DNA of 64,000 nucleotides from Paenibacillus cremeus (GCF_007786445.1 NZ_VNJI01000013.1:1-64000); one strand, 5' to 3'. Counted from the first letter of the stretch, positions 9,280 to 16,468 are shown. The notes: a model not told the origin generated them from the sequence alone. Made by a program: numbers and translations.

Positions 9280-9293
9280 CGTAAACGTTTACG
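9280..9293. promoter_or_regulatory. Perfect 14-bp palindrome, operator-like
   Basis: CGTAAACGTTTACG is a perfect palindrome lying 16 bases before the ATG of the 52-aa gene. A related imperfect copy, GTAAACGGTTTA, sits at 9233-9244. The pair lies in the ligase/small-gene divergent gap and looks like a two-site operator; the regulator is unknown. Confidence 0.5.
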
Positions 9294-9308
9294 AAGGGGG
9301 ACATGCCG

Positions 9309-9467
9309 ATGAAAATCATCATCACTGCCTCAGAGGCCCGGCAAAAAGGAGTCTGGCTCGAGATTCTTCGCCTGTTCGGAAGGGATGCGCATGAAGAGGT
9401 GTGGCCTAACGAGGAATTTATTTTAACGGAGGAGCAGGCGGTCAAGCTCGGGCTGATCAAAAAATAA
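9309..9467 (+). CDS. Small hypothetical protein, 52 aa
   Basis: ATG at 9309 is preceded by AAGGGGG with an 8-base spacer; an ATG two codons earlier is too close to that site. The product begins MKIIITASEARQKG, is acidic in the middle (DAHEEVWPNEEF) and ends LTEEQAVKLGLIKK. The C-terminal segment resembles the short DNA-binding-like helix seen in small phage or sporulation proteins, but I do not assign a family. It is followed by a strong hairpin terminator. Confidence 0.6.
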   Translation: MKIIITASEARQKGVWLEILRLFGRDAHEEVWPNEEFILTEEQAVKLGLIKK

Positions 9468-9476
9468 CGTACGAAA

Positions 9477-9519
9477 AAAACAGGCCCCCAATGCGACTGG
9501 TCGTCAGGGAGCCTGTTTT
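9477..9519. terminator. Bidirectional hairpin terminator
   Basis: AAACAGGC...GCCTGTTT forms the outer stem; inner pairs CCC/GGG and GCGAC/GTCGT extend it. T-runs lie on both sides, the longer (7 T) on the minus strand. The stem overlaps the 3' end of the minus-strand CxxC gene. Confidence 0.8.
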
Positions 9520-9707
9520 GCTATTTTCGGTTCAAAGGCCATGCACGGCTTGCCCGAAGCGCGCTGAACGTCAGCCGACGGGATCCCGCTCGTCTTTAAT
9601 CCATAAGACCGGCAGCCTCGAGGAAAGGCAGGGTCCCACGTCACAAAGAAATGCTTGCACTGATTACAGTTGATTCTCACTGATACATTCGTTGCTTCGC
9701 TTTTCAT
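9504..9707 (-). CDS. Small CxxC zinc-ribbon-like protein, 67 aa
   Basis: The product begins MKSEATNVSVRINCNQCKHF and contains two cysteine groups: CNQC at residues 12-15, then single cysteines in PRGCRSYG and GKPCMAFEPK. This matches a widespread short Firmicute protein (CxxCKHFxVTWD...FPxGC...CxxFxxK) often mislabelled as uracil-DNA glycosylase; four cysteines could bind zinc or a cluster. ATG overlaps the VOC gene's stop by four bases (ATGA), so the two are translationally coupled. A longer in-frame start exists, but it runs antisense to and through the VOC gene and has no ribosome site. Confidence 0.8.
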   Translation of the reverse strand: MKSEATNVSVRINCNQCKHFFVTWDPAFPRGCRSYGLKTSGIPSADVQRASGKPCMAFEPKIAKQAP

Positions 9708-10093
9708 CGGGCCGGCTGGAAAAACTCGATCCACTCTCCGTCCGGACCATAGAAGAAGAAATATTGAGCCCCGTTCGGCAGCGTCGTAATCTCTTGATCG
9801 ATCAAACGGACAGGCAGCTGATGAATTCGCTCCCACTCCTCGTGAATATCATCCACTGTGAAGGCCACATGATGCACCTTGCCCTCCTGCGGCAGATTGT
9901 CGTTGTACCCTTGAATGAGCTCCAGCTCGGTCTCGTCGGATTGATTGAACCCGAGAAACGCCAGCTTAATAACGCCATTCGTATGATCCAGCTTGCCTTT
10001 GAGCGTAAGTCCTACAATCTCTTGATAAAAGGCGGCGGATGTGTCGATATCCTTCACCATGATACCGACATGCTCGATTTTTCTGCGTGCCAT
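9704..10093 (-). CDS. VOC (glyoxalase/dioxygenase) family protein
   Basis: A 129-residue single-domain VOC protein with two beta-alpha-beta-beta-beta units. Candidate metal ligands are His in KIEHVGIMVKD (residue 8), Glu in ELELIQG, His in KVHHVAFTVDD, and Glu in GEWIEFFQP near the end. The spacing fits glyoxalase I-like or fosfomycin-resistance-like enzymes, but the substrate is not predictable. It starts 22 bases after the anti-sigma stop and overlaps the CxxC gene, so it probably belongs to the sigma/anti-sigma operon. Confidence 0.88.
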   Translation of the reverse strand: MARRKIEHVGIMVKDIDTSAAFYQEIVGLTLKGKLDHTNGVIKLAFLGFNQSDETELELIQGYNDNLPQEGKVHHVAFTVDDIHEEWERIHQLPVRLIDQEITTLPNGAQYFFFYGPDGEWIEFFQPAR

Positions 10094-10115
10094 AGATTGG
10101 ATTTCCTCCTAATTA

Positions 10116-10853
10116 TTAAGTACCCAGCACTTTCTTTCCGCGTGGTGCATTGCCTTCCGAATCCGGCTCCAAGGTGATGCCGATCGCATCAAATTTCGAT
10201 TCCGCTGGCGTCAGCTCATACATGATGCCGCCGTTCCCCTGCGCATCAACGCGGAACGTACCGCAGTTTTTCCGTTTCCCATCCTTCACGAGCCAAACTT
10301 GATACGCCTGCGCCCCTTCCGTCGGCTTCAAACCGCTCACGTGCAGCATTAAGGCCGCCCCATCGCCCTGCTGCATCACCATCCCGTTACCGCTGGCGCC
10401 AGGCATCGACTGGTCGAAAGCCTTCAGGCTCACCTGCGAAACCGGCTGCATCGGCACATTAAGCCGCTCGTCGATCGCCAGCTTCGGCGCATGAGACGCC
10501 GCCTGCCTGCTCAGGCTCCATACCGTCGCTCCCCCCGCCAGAAACAGCAGCAAGGCCGCCGCAGCGTAGGTCCAACGACTGAAGACACTGCGCCGCTTCG
10601 GCTCCTCTACGGCATCCAACATTGGCTTCGGCGGCAAAATCGCCCCCATCACCTGATCTCTCAACGACTCCGGAAGCTCCACTTCCTCCATCTCGAAGGG
10701 GATCGCCGCCCATGCCTGCTGCAGTTCGGCTAGCTCTTCCCTACACTCCGGACAATGCGTCAGATGCTGCTCATAACGTAATGTCTCTTCCGGCGGTAGC
10801 TCCTGTAGAAAAAAAGCAAATCGGTCTTCACACAGCTTCCGGTCTTCGGACAT
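10116..10853 (-). CDS. RskA-family anti-sigma factor with zinc-finger N-terminus
   Basis: A 245-residue membrane protein. Residues 1-60 are an anti-sigma domain with the ZAS pattern (HLTHCPEC around residues 30-37). One membrane helix follows at about residues 95-112 (YAAAALLLFLAGGATVW). The extracytoplasmic C-terminal half matches the RskA fold (AYQVWLVKDGKR, GNGGIMYEL, FDAIGITLEP). It would hold the adjacent ECF sigma factor at the membrane until an outside signal triggers release. It starts seven bases after the sigma gene stop. Confidence 0.92.
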   Translation of the reverse strand: MSEDRKLCEDRFAFFLQELPPEETLRYEQHLTHCPECREELAELQQAWAAIPFEMEEVELPESLRDQVMGAILPPKPMLDAVEEPKRRSVFSRWTYAAAALLLFLAGGATVWSLSRQAASHAPKLAIDERLNVPMQPVSQVSLKAFDQSMPGASGNGMVMQQGDGAALMLHVSGLKPTEGAQAYQVWLVKDGKRKNCGTFRVDAQGNGGIMYELTPAESKFDAIGITLEPDSEGNAPRGKKVLGT

Positions 10854-10860
10854 GTTCGGC

Positions 10861-11454
10861 TCACTCCTCTCTCCATGGTGTCACGTGCCTGCGAAGCAGC
10901 TTTAGCGTTTGGTGCAGACGGCTTTTCACGGTTCCCACCGGCTCCCCGCCCATCTGCGCGATTTCGGAAAGCGAATAGCCCTCCCAATAAAATAACCGAA
11001 TCAGCTTCACTTGATTATCGGATAAATAGCGATATGCCTCTTCGACCTGCTGCTTGAACAGCCTGCGGGACAGCGGGTCTTCGAACGACAGCGATGCCAT
11101 TTCTGCCGTCCCTGCTTCCATTGCGGGATCGAGAGGGACGAGCGCCTCCTGCTTGCGTTCTTTGCGTAATAAATCTATGGATAAATTGCGCGTAATGGTC
11201 AATAGCCAGTTCACAAACTTGCCCTTGGAAGCATCATAACCTCTTTCCGTAGTCCATAGACGCGTAAAGACCATCTGCACGATTTCGCCGGCAAATTGGG
11301 GGTCTCGCTTGGACTTCATCGCAAACGAATAGACGAGCTTCGCATAGCGGTCGTACAGCTCATGCAGCGCATCGTCCTTCTTGTTCTTGATCAACAGCAT
11401 CAATTGTTCATCTGAATATTGCTGCACGATCGGCACTCCCCGGGTCTGAAGCAT
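10861..11454 (-). CDS. ECF RNA polymerase sigma factor (SigK-like)
   Basis: A 197-residue sigma-70 family protein with region 2 (ELYDRYAKLVYSFAM; KGKFVNWLLTITRNLSIDLLRK) and region 4 (VKLIRLFYWEGYSLSEIAQ; GTVKSRLHQTLKLLR). There is no region 1 or 3, so it is the extracytoplasmic-function type. Pairing with an RskA-like anti-sigma puts it in the SigK group. The ATG follows GAGAGGG closely; a GTG ten codons in (before QQYSDEQL) has a better GGGGAG site and could be the true start. Confidence 0.93.
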   Translation of the reverse strand: MLQTRGVPIVQQYSDEQLMLLIKNKKDDALHELYDRYAKLVYSFAMKSKRDPQFAGEIVQMVFTRLWTTERGYDASKGKFVNWLLTITRNLSIDLLRKERKQEALVPLDPAMEAGTAEMASLSFEDPLSRRLFKQQVEEAYRYLSDNQVKLIRLFYWEGYSLSEIAQMGGEPVGTVKSRLHQTLKLLRRHVTPWREE

Positions 11455-11574
11455 AGACCCTCTCGTAGTAGTAAACGCATAAAAACGGAAAAAGGTTTTA
11501 TAGTCATCTTCTTACATTCCCGTCTTTTTGGCAATACGTTTTTCACGTTTTTCGAGGAGACCCGGGCATAAAAT

Positions 11575-11618
11575 GAAAAAAGCCCGAACCTCCGTAAGCT
11601 GCAACGAAGGTTCAGGCT
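11575..11618 (-). terminator. Terminator of the cupredoxin-fusion gene
   Basis: A 15-base stem, AGCCTGAACCTTCGT with ACGGAGGTTCGGGCT, is followed by TTTTTTC on the minus strand. Confidence 0.9.
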
Positions 11619-11631
11619 CGGCTAAAGTCCA

Positions 11632-13275
11632 TTATTTCACGATAATGGTGGCTTTCATCATGTTTTTATGCGGCATGCAGTAATACGTGTAAGTGCCTGG
11701 CTTATCGAACACGAGCGAACCGGACTCGCCTTTGGCCAAAAGCGGCAATTCGAAGAGCGGCTTGCCGTCCGCGTTCAGCGCGTCGGACACTACATTATGC
11801 TTCGCAGGGTCCATGTTTGTAAAAGTTACTTTGGAGCCTACCTCCACGGTCAGTTCTTTCTCGGAGAACGCAAATCCCGTCATGCTCACTTGATATTCTT
11901 TGGCAGCCGTTTGCACCGGAGCAGCGGTTTTAGCCGTCGTCGGGTCGATGACGTACCATACATTGCCTACGCCTTGACCCGTTACATCGCCAGCCTTAAC
12001 GTCCTTCACATAATAATACAGCGGCCAGCCTTTATAGGTGGTTTGCTTTGTGCCGTCTTCTCTAACGATCGTACCGAAGTCAGCTGCTTTGAGGTCTGCC
12101 GTATCCTTCAGGTTCTCGGTGTAGAAAATCGGCCAAGCGTCTTCGCATTTCCCTTTGCATACACTTACATCTTTATTGTCTTTCGTGTACAGGTACAGCG
12201 ATTTGCCGCGGGAATCGACCAAGAATTTGCCCAGCGCGTCCTGCGAAGCTACACCGACACCGGAATGGTTTATCACATACCAGACGTTATTGACGCCTTG
12301 CCCCTTCGTGTCACCGGCTTTCTCGTCCTTCACAAAATAATAAAGCGGAATCCCTTTATAGGTGGTTTGCTTTTTGCCGTCTTCCCGAACGATCGTCTTA
12401 AAGTCTTCCGCTTTCAGCTCGGCAGGCACCTGCAGGCTCTCCGCGTAGTAGATCGGCCAATTGACAGCGCATTGATCTTTGCAAGTGCTCACATTCGTGG
12501 AATCCTTCGTGTACAAATACAGCGTTTTGCCGGCTTCATCCGTCAGGAAGGAGCCAAGGGTAGCGTCCGAAGCGATTTTGATCGCGGAGACTTTGGCCAA
12601 TGCGGCTTTGTCCGCAGAGACGACCTTCGACTGCACCAACGAATCGAGCAGCGTTGCCGTACCGCCTTTGACCTTCAGCTTAAGCGCTTCCACGGTAGCC
12701 GAAGCAATATGTCCGTTGCGGAGAGCGCCGGCTTTGGCCACTTGGCCCAGGCCGACGGTTTTGGCATATGTAAGGACGTTGTCATAGGTGAAGTCGGTAT
12801 CCTGCTTATAGCCGAGCGACTCCAGCAGCACCTTATAGTATTGCTGCGCCGTAATCTGCGCCATCGGCTCAAACTTGCCGTTGCCCGTACCGGTCCAGCC
12901 CAGCTGCGGGTTCGCCTTCAGGTAGCCCAGCACCATTTGGTTGCTTTCGCTGACCAGCTTCGCATCGGAGAAATTATCCCCCATCCCTGGTCCCATGTAC
13001 GCGAGCGCTTCCGCCTCCAGCCCCTTCAAACGAAGGAACAAAATCGCCGCCTGCAGGCGTGTAGTTGCCTTAGCCAAGTAGCTGTCGGTCACGCCGTTGC
13101 CGTCCCCTTGGATCACCCCGAGGTCTGCCGCGACTTGTACGTCGGTCTTAACGCTGGCTGCTGTAGCTGCCGGTGCAGCAGTGGTTGGTTGATCGGCTGC
13201 CCAGGCCGGGAGCGCGCCGCTCAGTGTGATGGCACCCGCGATGAGCAGCGATGCTGTTTTGTTTCTCTTGTTCAT
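11632..13275 (-). CDS. Secreted SLH-like / PF03640-repeat / cupredoxin fusion protein
   Basis: A 547-residue exported protein. The start MNKRNKTASLL is fixed by GAGGAGG six bases upstream; the open frame extends to a TTG further out. Signal peptide about residues 1-27 (ALPAWA cleavage). Residues about 40-210 resemble SLH-type cell-wall-binding repeats. Two copies of the secreted-lipoprotein repeat PF03640 follow (each with LYLYTKD, CK..C, W..Y and TYKG.PLYY). The C-terminal about 90 residues form a cupredoxin domain with copper ligands His (KHNV), Cys (YYC), His (MPH) and a following Met. It may bind copper or carry electrons at the wall. Confidence 0.85.
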   Translation of the reverse strand: MNKRNKTASLLIAGAITLSGALPAWAADQPTTAAPAATAASVKTDVQVAADLGVIQGDGNGVTDSYLAKATTRLQAAILFLRLKGLEAEALAYMGPGMGDNFSDAKLVSESNQMVLGYLKANPQLGWTGTGNGKFEPMAQITAQQYYKVLLESLGYKQDTDFTYDNVLTYAKTVGLGQVAKAGALRNGHIASATVEALKLKVKGGTATLLDSLVQSKVVSADKAALAKVSAIKIASDATLGSFLTDEAGKTLYLYTKDSTNVSTCKDQCAVNWPIYYAESLQVPAELKAEDFKTIVREDGKKQTTYKGIPLYYFVKDEKAGDTKGQGVNNVWYVINHSGVGVASQDALGKFLVDSRGKSLYLYTKDNKDVSVCKGKCEDAWPIFYTENLKDTADLKAADFGTIVREDGTKQTTYKGWPLYYYVKDVKAGDVTGQGVGNVWYVIDPTTAKTAAPVQTAAKEYQVSMTGFAFSEKELTVEVGSKVTFTNMDPAKHNVVSDALNADGKPLFELPLLAKGESGSLVFDKPGTYTYYCMPHKNMMKATIIVK

Positions 13276-13367
13276 ACGATTCCTCCTCAAATGATTGGAT
13301 GAATGAAGCTCCTTTTCATTTAAGGTAACGTACGATCTGGAGAATGGGTTTGGGGTTGATTGCGTTT

Positions 13368-13751
13368 TTATTTTTTCTTCACCGGCCGCTCGCCGTGAAG
13401 CAATTGACGAATATGCTTGATCCGCGCTTCGCAGTCAATATAAACGTTTGAGCCCATTTGATACAAAGAACACGTGGAAACGGACAGCACTTTCACCGCA
13501 CCCACGCGTATATACGGATTCTCATTGACAATATCGGCATGCACTGGGTTTTGATTCGAGGGGCGTGGAAGGACGGCCTGGAACAGGGAAAACTGGGACA
13601 GATTCCCCTCGTTCCCGTTATACGTAGGGATCTCCCGCTGCACGGCAAGCGCACGGGTCTCGGGCGTGAAGCTCTTCATGTCACCAACAAATAACGTAGA
13701 GCAAATCGTGACATCCTCTACCTTTACTTGATCAATCACCGAGATTCGCAT
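13368..13751 (-). CDS. gerPE: Spore germination protein GerPE
   Basis: A 127-residue soluble protein beginning MRISVIDQVKVEDVTICSTL, matching GerPE in length and in the late VGAVKVLSVSTCSLYQMGS block. GerP proteins are spore-coat components that let germinants pass to the inner-membrane receptors. It follows gerPD after 14 bases. In the canonical cluster gerPF comes next; here the cluster ends with this gene. Confidence 0.88.
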   Translation of the reverse strand: MRISVIDQVKVEDVTICSTLFVGDMKSFTPETRALAVQREIPTYNGNEGNLSQFSLFQAVLPRPSNQNPVHADIVNENPYIRVGAVKVLSVSTCSLYQMGSNVYIDCEARIKHIRQLLHGERPVKKK

Positions 13752-13765
13752 GAGCTCAGCGTCGC

Positions 13766-13948
13766 CTACGTTTCTTCGGCCGATAACGGAACCATAGGTC
13801 CGATGATAAGCGATTCCGGCGGTGTATCAAACACGGAGGACAGGTTGATTTCTTGCGTATCTCCAATAAGAAACACGGAAGATGCCGAGACCCCCGTGAT
13901 GCGAACCGAGCCTACCGTCAATTCCTTATTGACCACCTGTAAGATCAT
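13766..13948 (-). CDS. gerPD: Spore germination protein GerPD
   Basis: A 60-residue protein (MILQVVNKELTVGSVRITG...SSVFLIGDTQEI) with the GerPD hallmark of two short beta repeats. Its ATG lies 23 bases inside the 3' end of gerPC, with GGAG nine bases upstream. The overlap suggests coupled translation. Confidence 0.88.
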   Translation of the reverse strand: MILQVVNKELTVGSVRITGVSASSVFLIGDTQEINLSSVFDTPPESLIIGPMVPLSAEET

Positions 13949-14555
13949 TTAATTCATCTCCATCTCTTTTTTTATTTTTAACATACGTTTCCATCCCGGT
14001 TCGAATATCGCGCTGTACTCGCATAATAATGTCCTGCTCCTGCTCGGGGGTCAGCTCCAATTGGTTAGGATCGATCGTGTGTGTGAGGTAGTGCTGAATG
14101 CGATCGCCCGTTTGCCGGCGTAAATCCTCGATCATCAGTCTCCCAAACGAATCCCCGAGCTGCAATTGGTATTGGTATTCAAATTGCTGAAGCTCCATTG
14201 GGCATTGCTGGTCCAAATACGAATAAACCGCCGCCTGGATCCGGGCAAACGATTCCGACCTGGCCGTATTCGTCTTGATCACCGACGCTCCGCCTACGCT
14301 TAAGTCGTCCAGCGATTGATCACCGAGTCCGGCTGGCGATAGCCCGATGTTGAGCGTCCCATCCAGCTTCTCCACTTTCAGCTGATCAAACTTATATTCA
14401 ATTTTATCGATTTTGATCGCGCGCTGCGCTTTAAGCTCCTCCACCTCTACGGTTAGGGCATTCACTCGCGCTTCCAGCAGGCGGATCCGCTCAGTTTGCC
14501 ATTGCAGGTATTCATTGAGCTGGCAGAAGTACGATTCCAAGTAAGATGGATACAT
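13926..14555 (-). CDS. gerPC: Spore germination protein GerPC
   Basis: A 209-residue protein with an N-terminal coiled coil (YLQWQTERIRLLEARVNALT) and a soluble C-terminal part, as in GerPC. The start MYPSYLESYF is chosen because GGAGG stands eight bases upstream; a longer frame runs back into gerPB. It begins 16 bases after the gerPB stop. Confidence 0.9.
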   Translation of the reverse strand: MYPSYLESYFCQLNEYLQWQTERIRLLEARVNALTVEVEELKAQRAIKIDKIEYKFDQLKVEKLDGTLNIGLSPAGLGDQSLDDLSVGGASVIKTNTARSESFARIQAAVYSYLDQQCPMELQQFEYQYQLQLGDSFGRLMIEDLRRQTGDRIQHYLTHTIDPNQLELTPEQEQDIIMRVQRDIRTGMETYVKNKKRDGDELNDLTGGQ

Positions 14556-14571
14556 GAATGGGTCCTCCGTT

Positions 14572-14802
14572 TCATCGCGTTCCAACTGAAGGCAGCGGTA
14601 CATAGGGCAGCGGAGATTCCGAAATGCTCGTCCCCGCTTGCGTCAATTCCGGAGCCGGTCCGGTAAACCCGCCTGAATTATACAGATTGGATAACGATCG
14701 AATCGTCCCCGCCGTCCCGATCTGCAGCACCGAAGAGTTGGAGACGGAGCCAACCTTGAGCTGATGAATGACAATGCTTTGATGGATCGTGAACTGTATC
14801 AT
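14572..14802 (-). CDS. gerPB: Spore germination protein GerPB
   Basis: A 76-residue protein (MIQFTIHQSIVIHQLKVGS, then SSVLQIGTAGTI and a Pro-rich tail), clearly GerPB. The ATG at 14802 matches the family N-terminus but has only a weak ribosome site. A GTG six codons upstream overlapping the gerPA end is the alternative. Coupling to gerPA translation is likely. Confidence 0.88.
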   Translation of the reverse strand: MIQFTIHQSIVIHQLKVGSVSNSSVLQIGTAGTIRSLSNLYNSGGFTGPAPELTQAGTSISESPLPYVPLPSVGTR

Positions 14803-14809
14803 AGCGGCT

Positions 14810-15046
14810 TTACACCACACCTACCTTCTCTGTCGTCACGTTATTCGCATCGTTCACGTCATTATCATAGGTGTTCGTATGGCTGACTACACTGTATGTG
14901 CGCACGTAATCTCCCGTATTGAAAGACCCCGCTCCGGCGAATGTCTTGACCGTGGCAACCGGTGCAAGCTGGATGGAATCGCCGATATGAACAATGGAGC
15001 TGGTACCGACACTTAAAATCTTGATCGCACCTACTATCGCTGGCAT
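14810..15046 (-). CDS. gerPA: Spore germination protein GerPA
   Basis: A 78-residue protein beginning [20 protein letters not shown] with the GerPA/GerPF family pattern (IGDS, then SFNTGD, then [10 protein letters not shown]). It is the first gene of gerPA-PB-PC-PD-PE. About 60 bases upstream on the minus strand is CATATAATGA, close to the mother-cell sigma-K -10 consensus, in keeping with the known late expression of gerP operons. The match is approximate. Confidence 0.88.
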   Translation of the reverse strand: MPAIVGAIKILSVGTSSIVHIGDSIQLAPVATVKTFAGAGSFNTGDYVRTYSVVSHTNTYDNDVNDANNVTTEKVGVV

Positions 15047-15172
15047 CGGAAAGCACCCTGTTTCGGAGTGAATTTAATTCATTATATGACTCTTTTGATT
15101 GAAGTATGTTTTTGTAATGATCATGCTTTCACAGGAAGCCTCATATAATTGAACCAGTAAGGAGTGGTGATG

Positions 15173-15643
15173 ATGGCAGATCCTAGGGACAGCAACAAGT
15201 CGTTTTTCGATATGAACTGGAAAAATTTCGAGCAGTTTTTCGGCGGCAGAGTTCCGTTTCCAGGAACAGCCAATGGCAGCGGAGACCAGATGGCCTGGGT
15301 CGAAAGCTACGTCAAGGATATGCTCAGTCAAGCGATGCCGAATCTCGAAATGGCTTCTTTAAAGCATCATCTGCACACGGAAGTGTTCGACACGCACAAC
15401 AATGTCATTGTCAAGGTGCACATTCCGGACCGGAACCAGGCACGGAAGCTTCGGGTGCTGCTCAGCCCTAACCAGCTGCGGCTGGAGGGCCTGCCGGACA
15501 AAGGAGCGCAGACGATCCGTCTGAACAGCATGGTCGTCCCCAGCAGCTGTAAGGCCGTCTACAAAAACGGCATTATGCAATTCCACATCCGCAAGCAATC
15601 GTCCGAGGAAACCTACTACGAGATCGACGTCCGATTTACGTAA
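15173..15643 (+). CDS. Hsp20/alpha-crystallin-like protein (possible spore coat protein)
   Basis: A 156-residue protein. The third of four consecutive possible starts (MADPRDSNKS) is placed eight bases after AAGGAG. Residues about 70-155 fit an alpha-crystallin domain: paired beta strands HTEVFDTHNNVIVKVHIP, then LRVLLSPNQLRLEG and IMQFHIRK. The usual C-terminal IxI motif is missing, as in the coat-associated relatives CotM/CotP. It is divergent from gerPA, and both sides show a CATATAAT box, so co-expression in the mother cell is plausible. Confidence 0.75.
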   Translation: MADPRDSNKSFFDMNWKNFEQFFGGRVPFPGTANGSGDQMAWVESYVKDMLSQAMPNLEMASLKHHLHTEVFDTHNNVIVKVHIPDRNQARKLRVLLSPNQLRLEGLPDKGAQTIRLNSMVVPSSCKAVYKNGIMQFHIRKQSSEETYYEIDVRFT

Positions 15644-15652
15644 AGAAAAAAA

Positions 15653-15686
15653 GCACCCTACGCTCCAAGTCTCGGAGTTAGGGTGC
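15653..15686 (-). terminator. Terminator of the detached GerPA/PF gene
   Basis: GCACCCTA pairs with TAGGGTGC, with GGAG/CTCC pairing inside the loop. TTTTTTTCTTT follows on the minus strand. It also lies just past the stop of the plus-strand Hsp20-like gene but has no T-run in that direction. Confidence 0.88.
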
Positions 15687-15701
15687 GTGCGGCGCATAAC
15701 G

Positions 15702-15920
15702 CTAATTGTTGCCTTGATTGTTGGAGTCGTTCACATCGGCATCAAGCGTATTCGTAAAGCTGAGGACGGAAATATTGACGCAAAAATCGCCGGTACTGCC
15801 GGTCGCCGCGCCGGAATTTGTCTTGGATGTGCTTTTCGGTGTAATCTGGAGCACATCGCCAAACGTCACTTCTCCGCTCGCGCCTGTGATTTTGATGGGG
15901 GCTACAATAATGGCAGGCAT
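15702..15920 (-). CDS. GerPA/GerPF-family spore germination protein, detached copy
   Basis: A 72-residue protein starting MPAIIVAPIKITGASGEVTF, with GDVLQITPKSTSKTNSG and SGAATGSTGDF, the GerPA/GerPF family pattern; it ends NDSNNQGNN like GerPF. It is not at the end of the gerP operon as gerPF normally is, but 650 bp upstream of gerPA behind the divergent Hsp20-like gene, with its own terminator. GAAGGGAGAGG precedes the start. A 16-bp GC-rich hairpin lies in its leader (15949-15992). Confidence 0.85.
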   Translation of the reverse strand: MPAIIVAPIKITGASGEVTFGDVLQITPKSTSKTNSGAATGSTGDFCVNISVLSFTNTLDADVNDSNNQGNN

Positions 15921-15948
15921 AGAGTCCTCTCCCTTCTTCTACGTTCCA

Positions 15949-15992
15949 GGCGGAGAAGTCCGACCAATGGGAACGCGTCGGACTTCTCCGCC
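15949..15992. repeat. Perfect 16-bp inverted repeat in the leader of the GerPA/PF copy
   Basis: GGCGGAGAAGTCCGAC (15949-15964) and its exact complement (15977-15992) are separated by 12 bases. No T-run follows in either direction. It ends 28 bases upstream of the start codon and lies just downstream of an AT-rich CATATATATGA stretch, so it probably forms the 5' end of the mRNA. Confidence 0.8.
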
Positions 15993-16041
15993 TAAGTACT
16001 TCATATATATGTGGGCGGCGCATAAAAATCACAAGAAAAGC

Positions 16042-16067
16042 AAAAAATCCCCGAAACGGGGATTTTT
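16042..16067 (-). terminator. Terminator of the tRNA array
   Basis: AAAAATCCCCG pairs with CGGGGATTTTT around an AAA loop, 18 bases after tRNA-Leu on the minus strand. Confidence 0.85.
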
Positions 16068-16084
16068 CATCTTAGCCCTATGTA

Positions 16085-16170
16085 TGCCGAAGACCGGGGT
16101 CGAACCGGTACGGTAGTCACCTACCGCAGGATTTTAAGTCCTGTGCGTCTGCCTATTCCGCCACTCCGGC
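16085..16170 (-). tRNA. tRNA-Leu (anticodon TAA)
   Basis: An 86-nt gene with a long variable arm, as in leucine tRNAs. Acceptor GCCGGAG pairs with CTTCGGC; discriminator A. The T arm contains GGTTCGACCCC. The anticodon loop reads CTTAAAA, giving TAA. CCA is not encoded. It is third in the array. Confidence 0.93.
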
Positions 16171-16181
16171 AGAACCAATTG

Positions 16182-16258
16182 TGGTGGGCCCTGAGGGACT
16201 CGAACCCCCGACCAATCGGTTATGAGCCGACCGCTCTAACCAACTGAGCTAAGGGCCC
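16182..16258 (-). tRNA. tRNA-Ile2 (anticodon CAT, lysidine type)
   Basis: A 77-nt gene including the encoded CCA. Acceptor GGGCCCT pairs with AGGGCCC; D arm TTAGCTCAGTTGGTTAGAGC; anticodon loop CTCATAA. The CAT anticodon could mean Met, but the body follows the Bacillus tRNA-Ile(CAU) pattern (TTAGCTCAGTTGGTTAGAGC and GGCTCATAACC) rather than elongator Met. The first anticodon base would be changed to lysidine by TilS. Confidence 0.8.
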
Positions 16259-16301
16259 ACAATGTATGTTTTGCGCGATTACATGGTAGAGCAAAACTAA
16301 A

Positions 16302-16383
<82 letters not shown>

Positions 16384-16421
16384 TCAAATAAGGCTTGTCA
16401 CCGTTAACAGCGACAACGTTA

Positions 16422-16451
16422 AATATACACTAAACAAAACATCATAGTCAA
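16422..16451 (-). promoter_or_regulatory. Sigma-A promoter of the tRNA array
   Basis: On the minus strand TTGACT is followed after 18 bases by TATATT, about 40 bases upstream of tRNA-fMet. Confidence 0.65.
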
Positions 16452-16468
16452 GGAAAATGTTTTAAATT

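Noticed and set aside
9504-9836. 110-residue version of the CxxC protein
   Set aside because: The extra N-terminus runs antisense-like through the VOC gene; the internal ATG overlaps the VOC stop (ATGA) and gives the conserved family length.
11668-13302. 544-codon plus-strand open frame opposite the cupredoxin fusion gene
   Set aside because: The minus-strand frame has a signal peptide, recognisable domains, a ribosome site and a terminator; the plus frame has none of these and an Arg/His-rich composition typical of antisense reading.
16182-16258. Elongator tRNA-Met
   Set aside because: The D-arm and anticodon-stem sequence follow tRNA-Ile(CAU) of Bacillus more closely; a program with isotype models should confirm.
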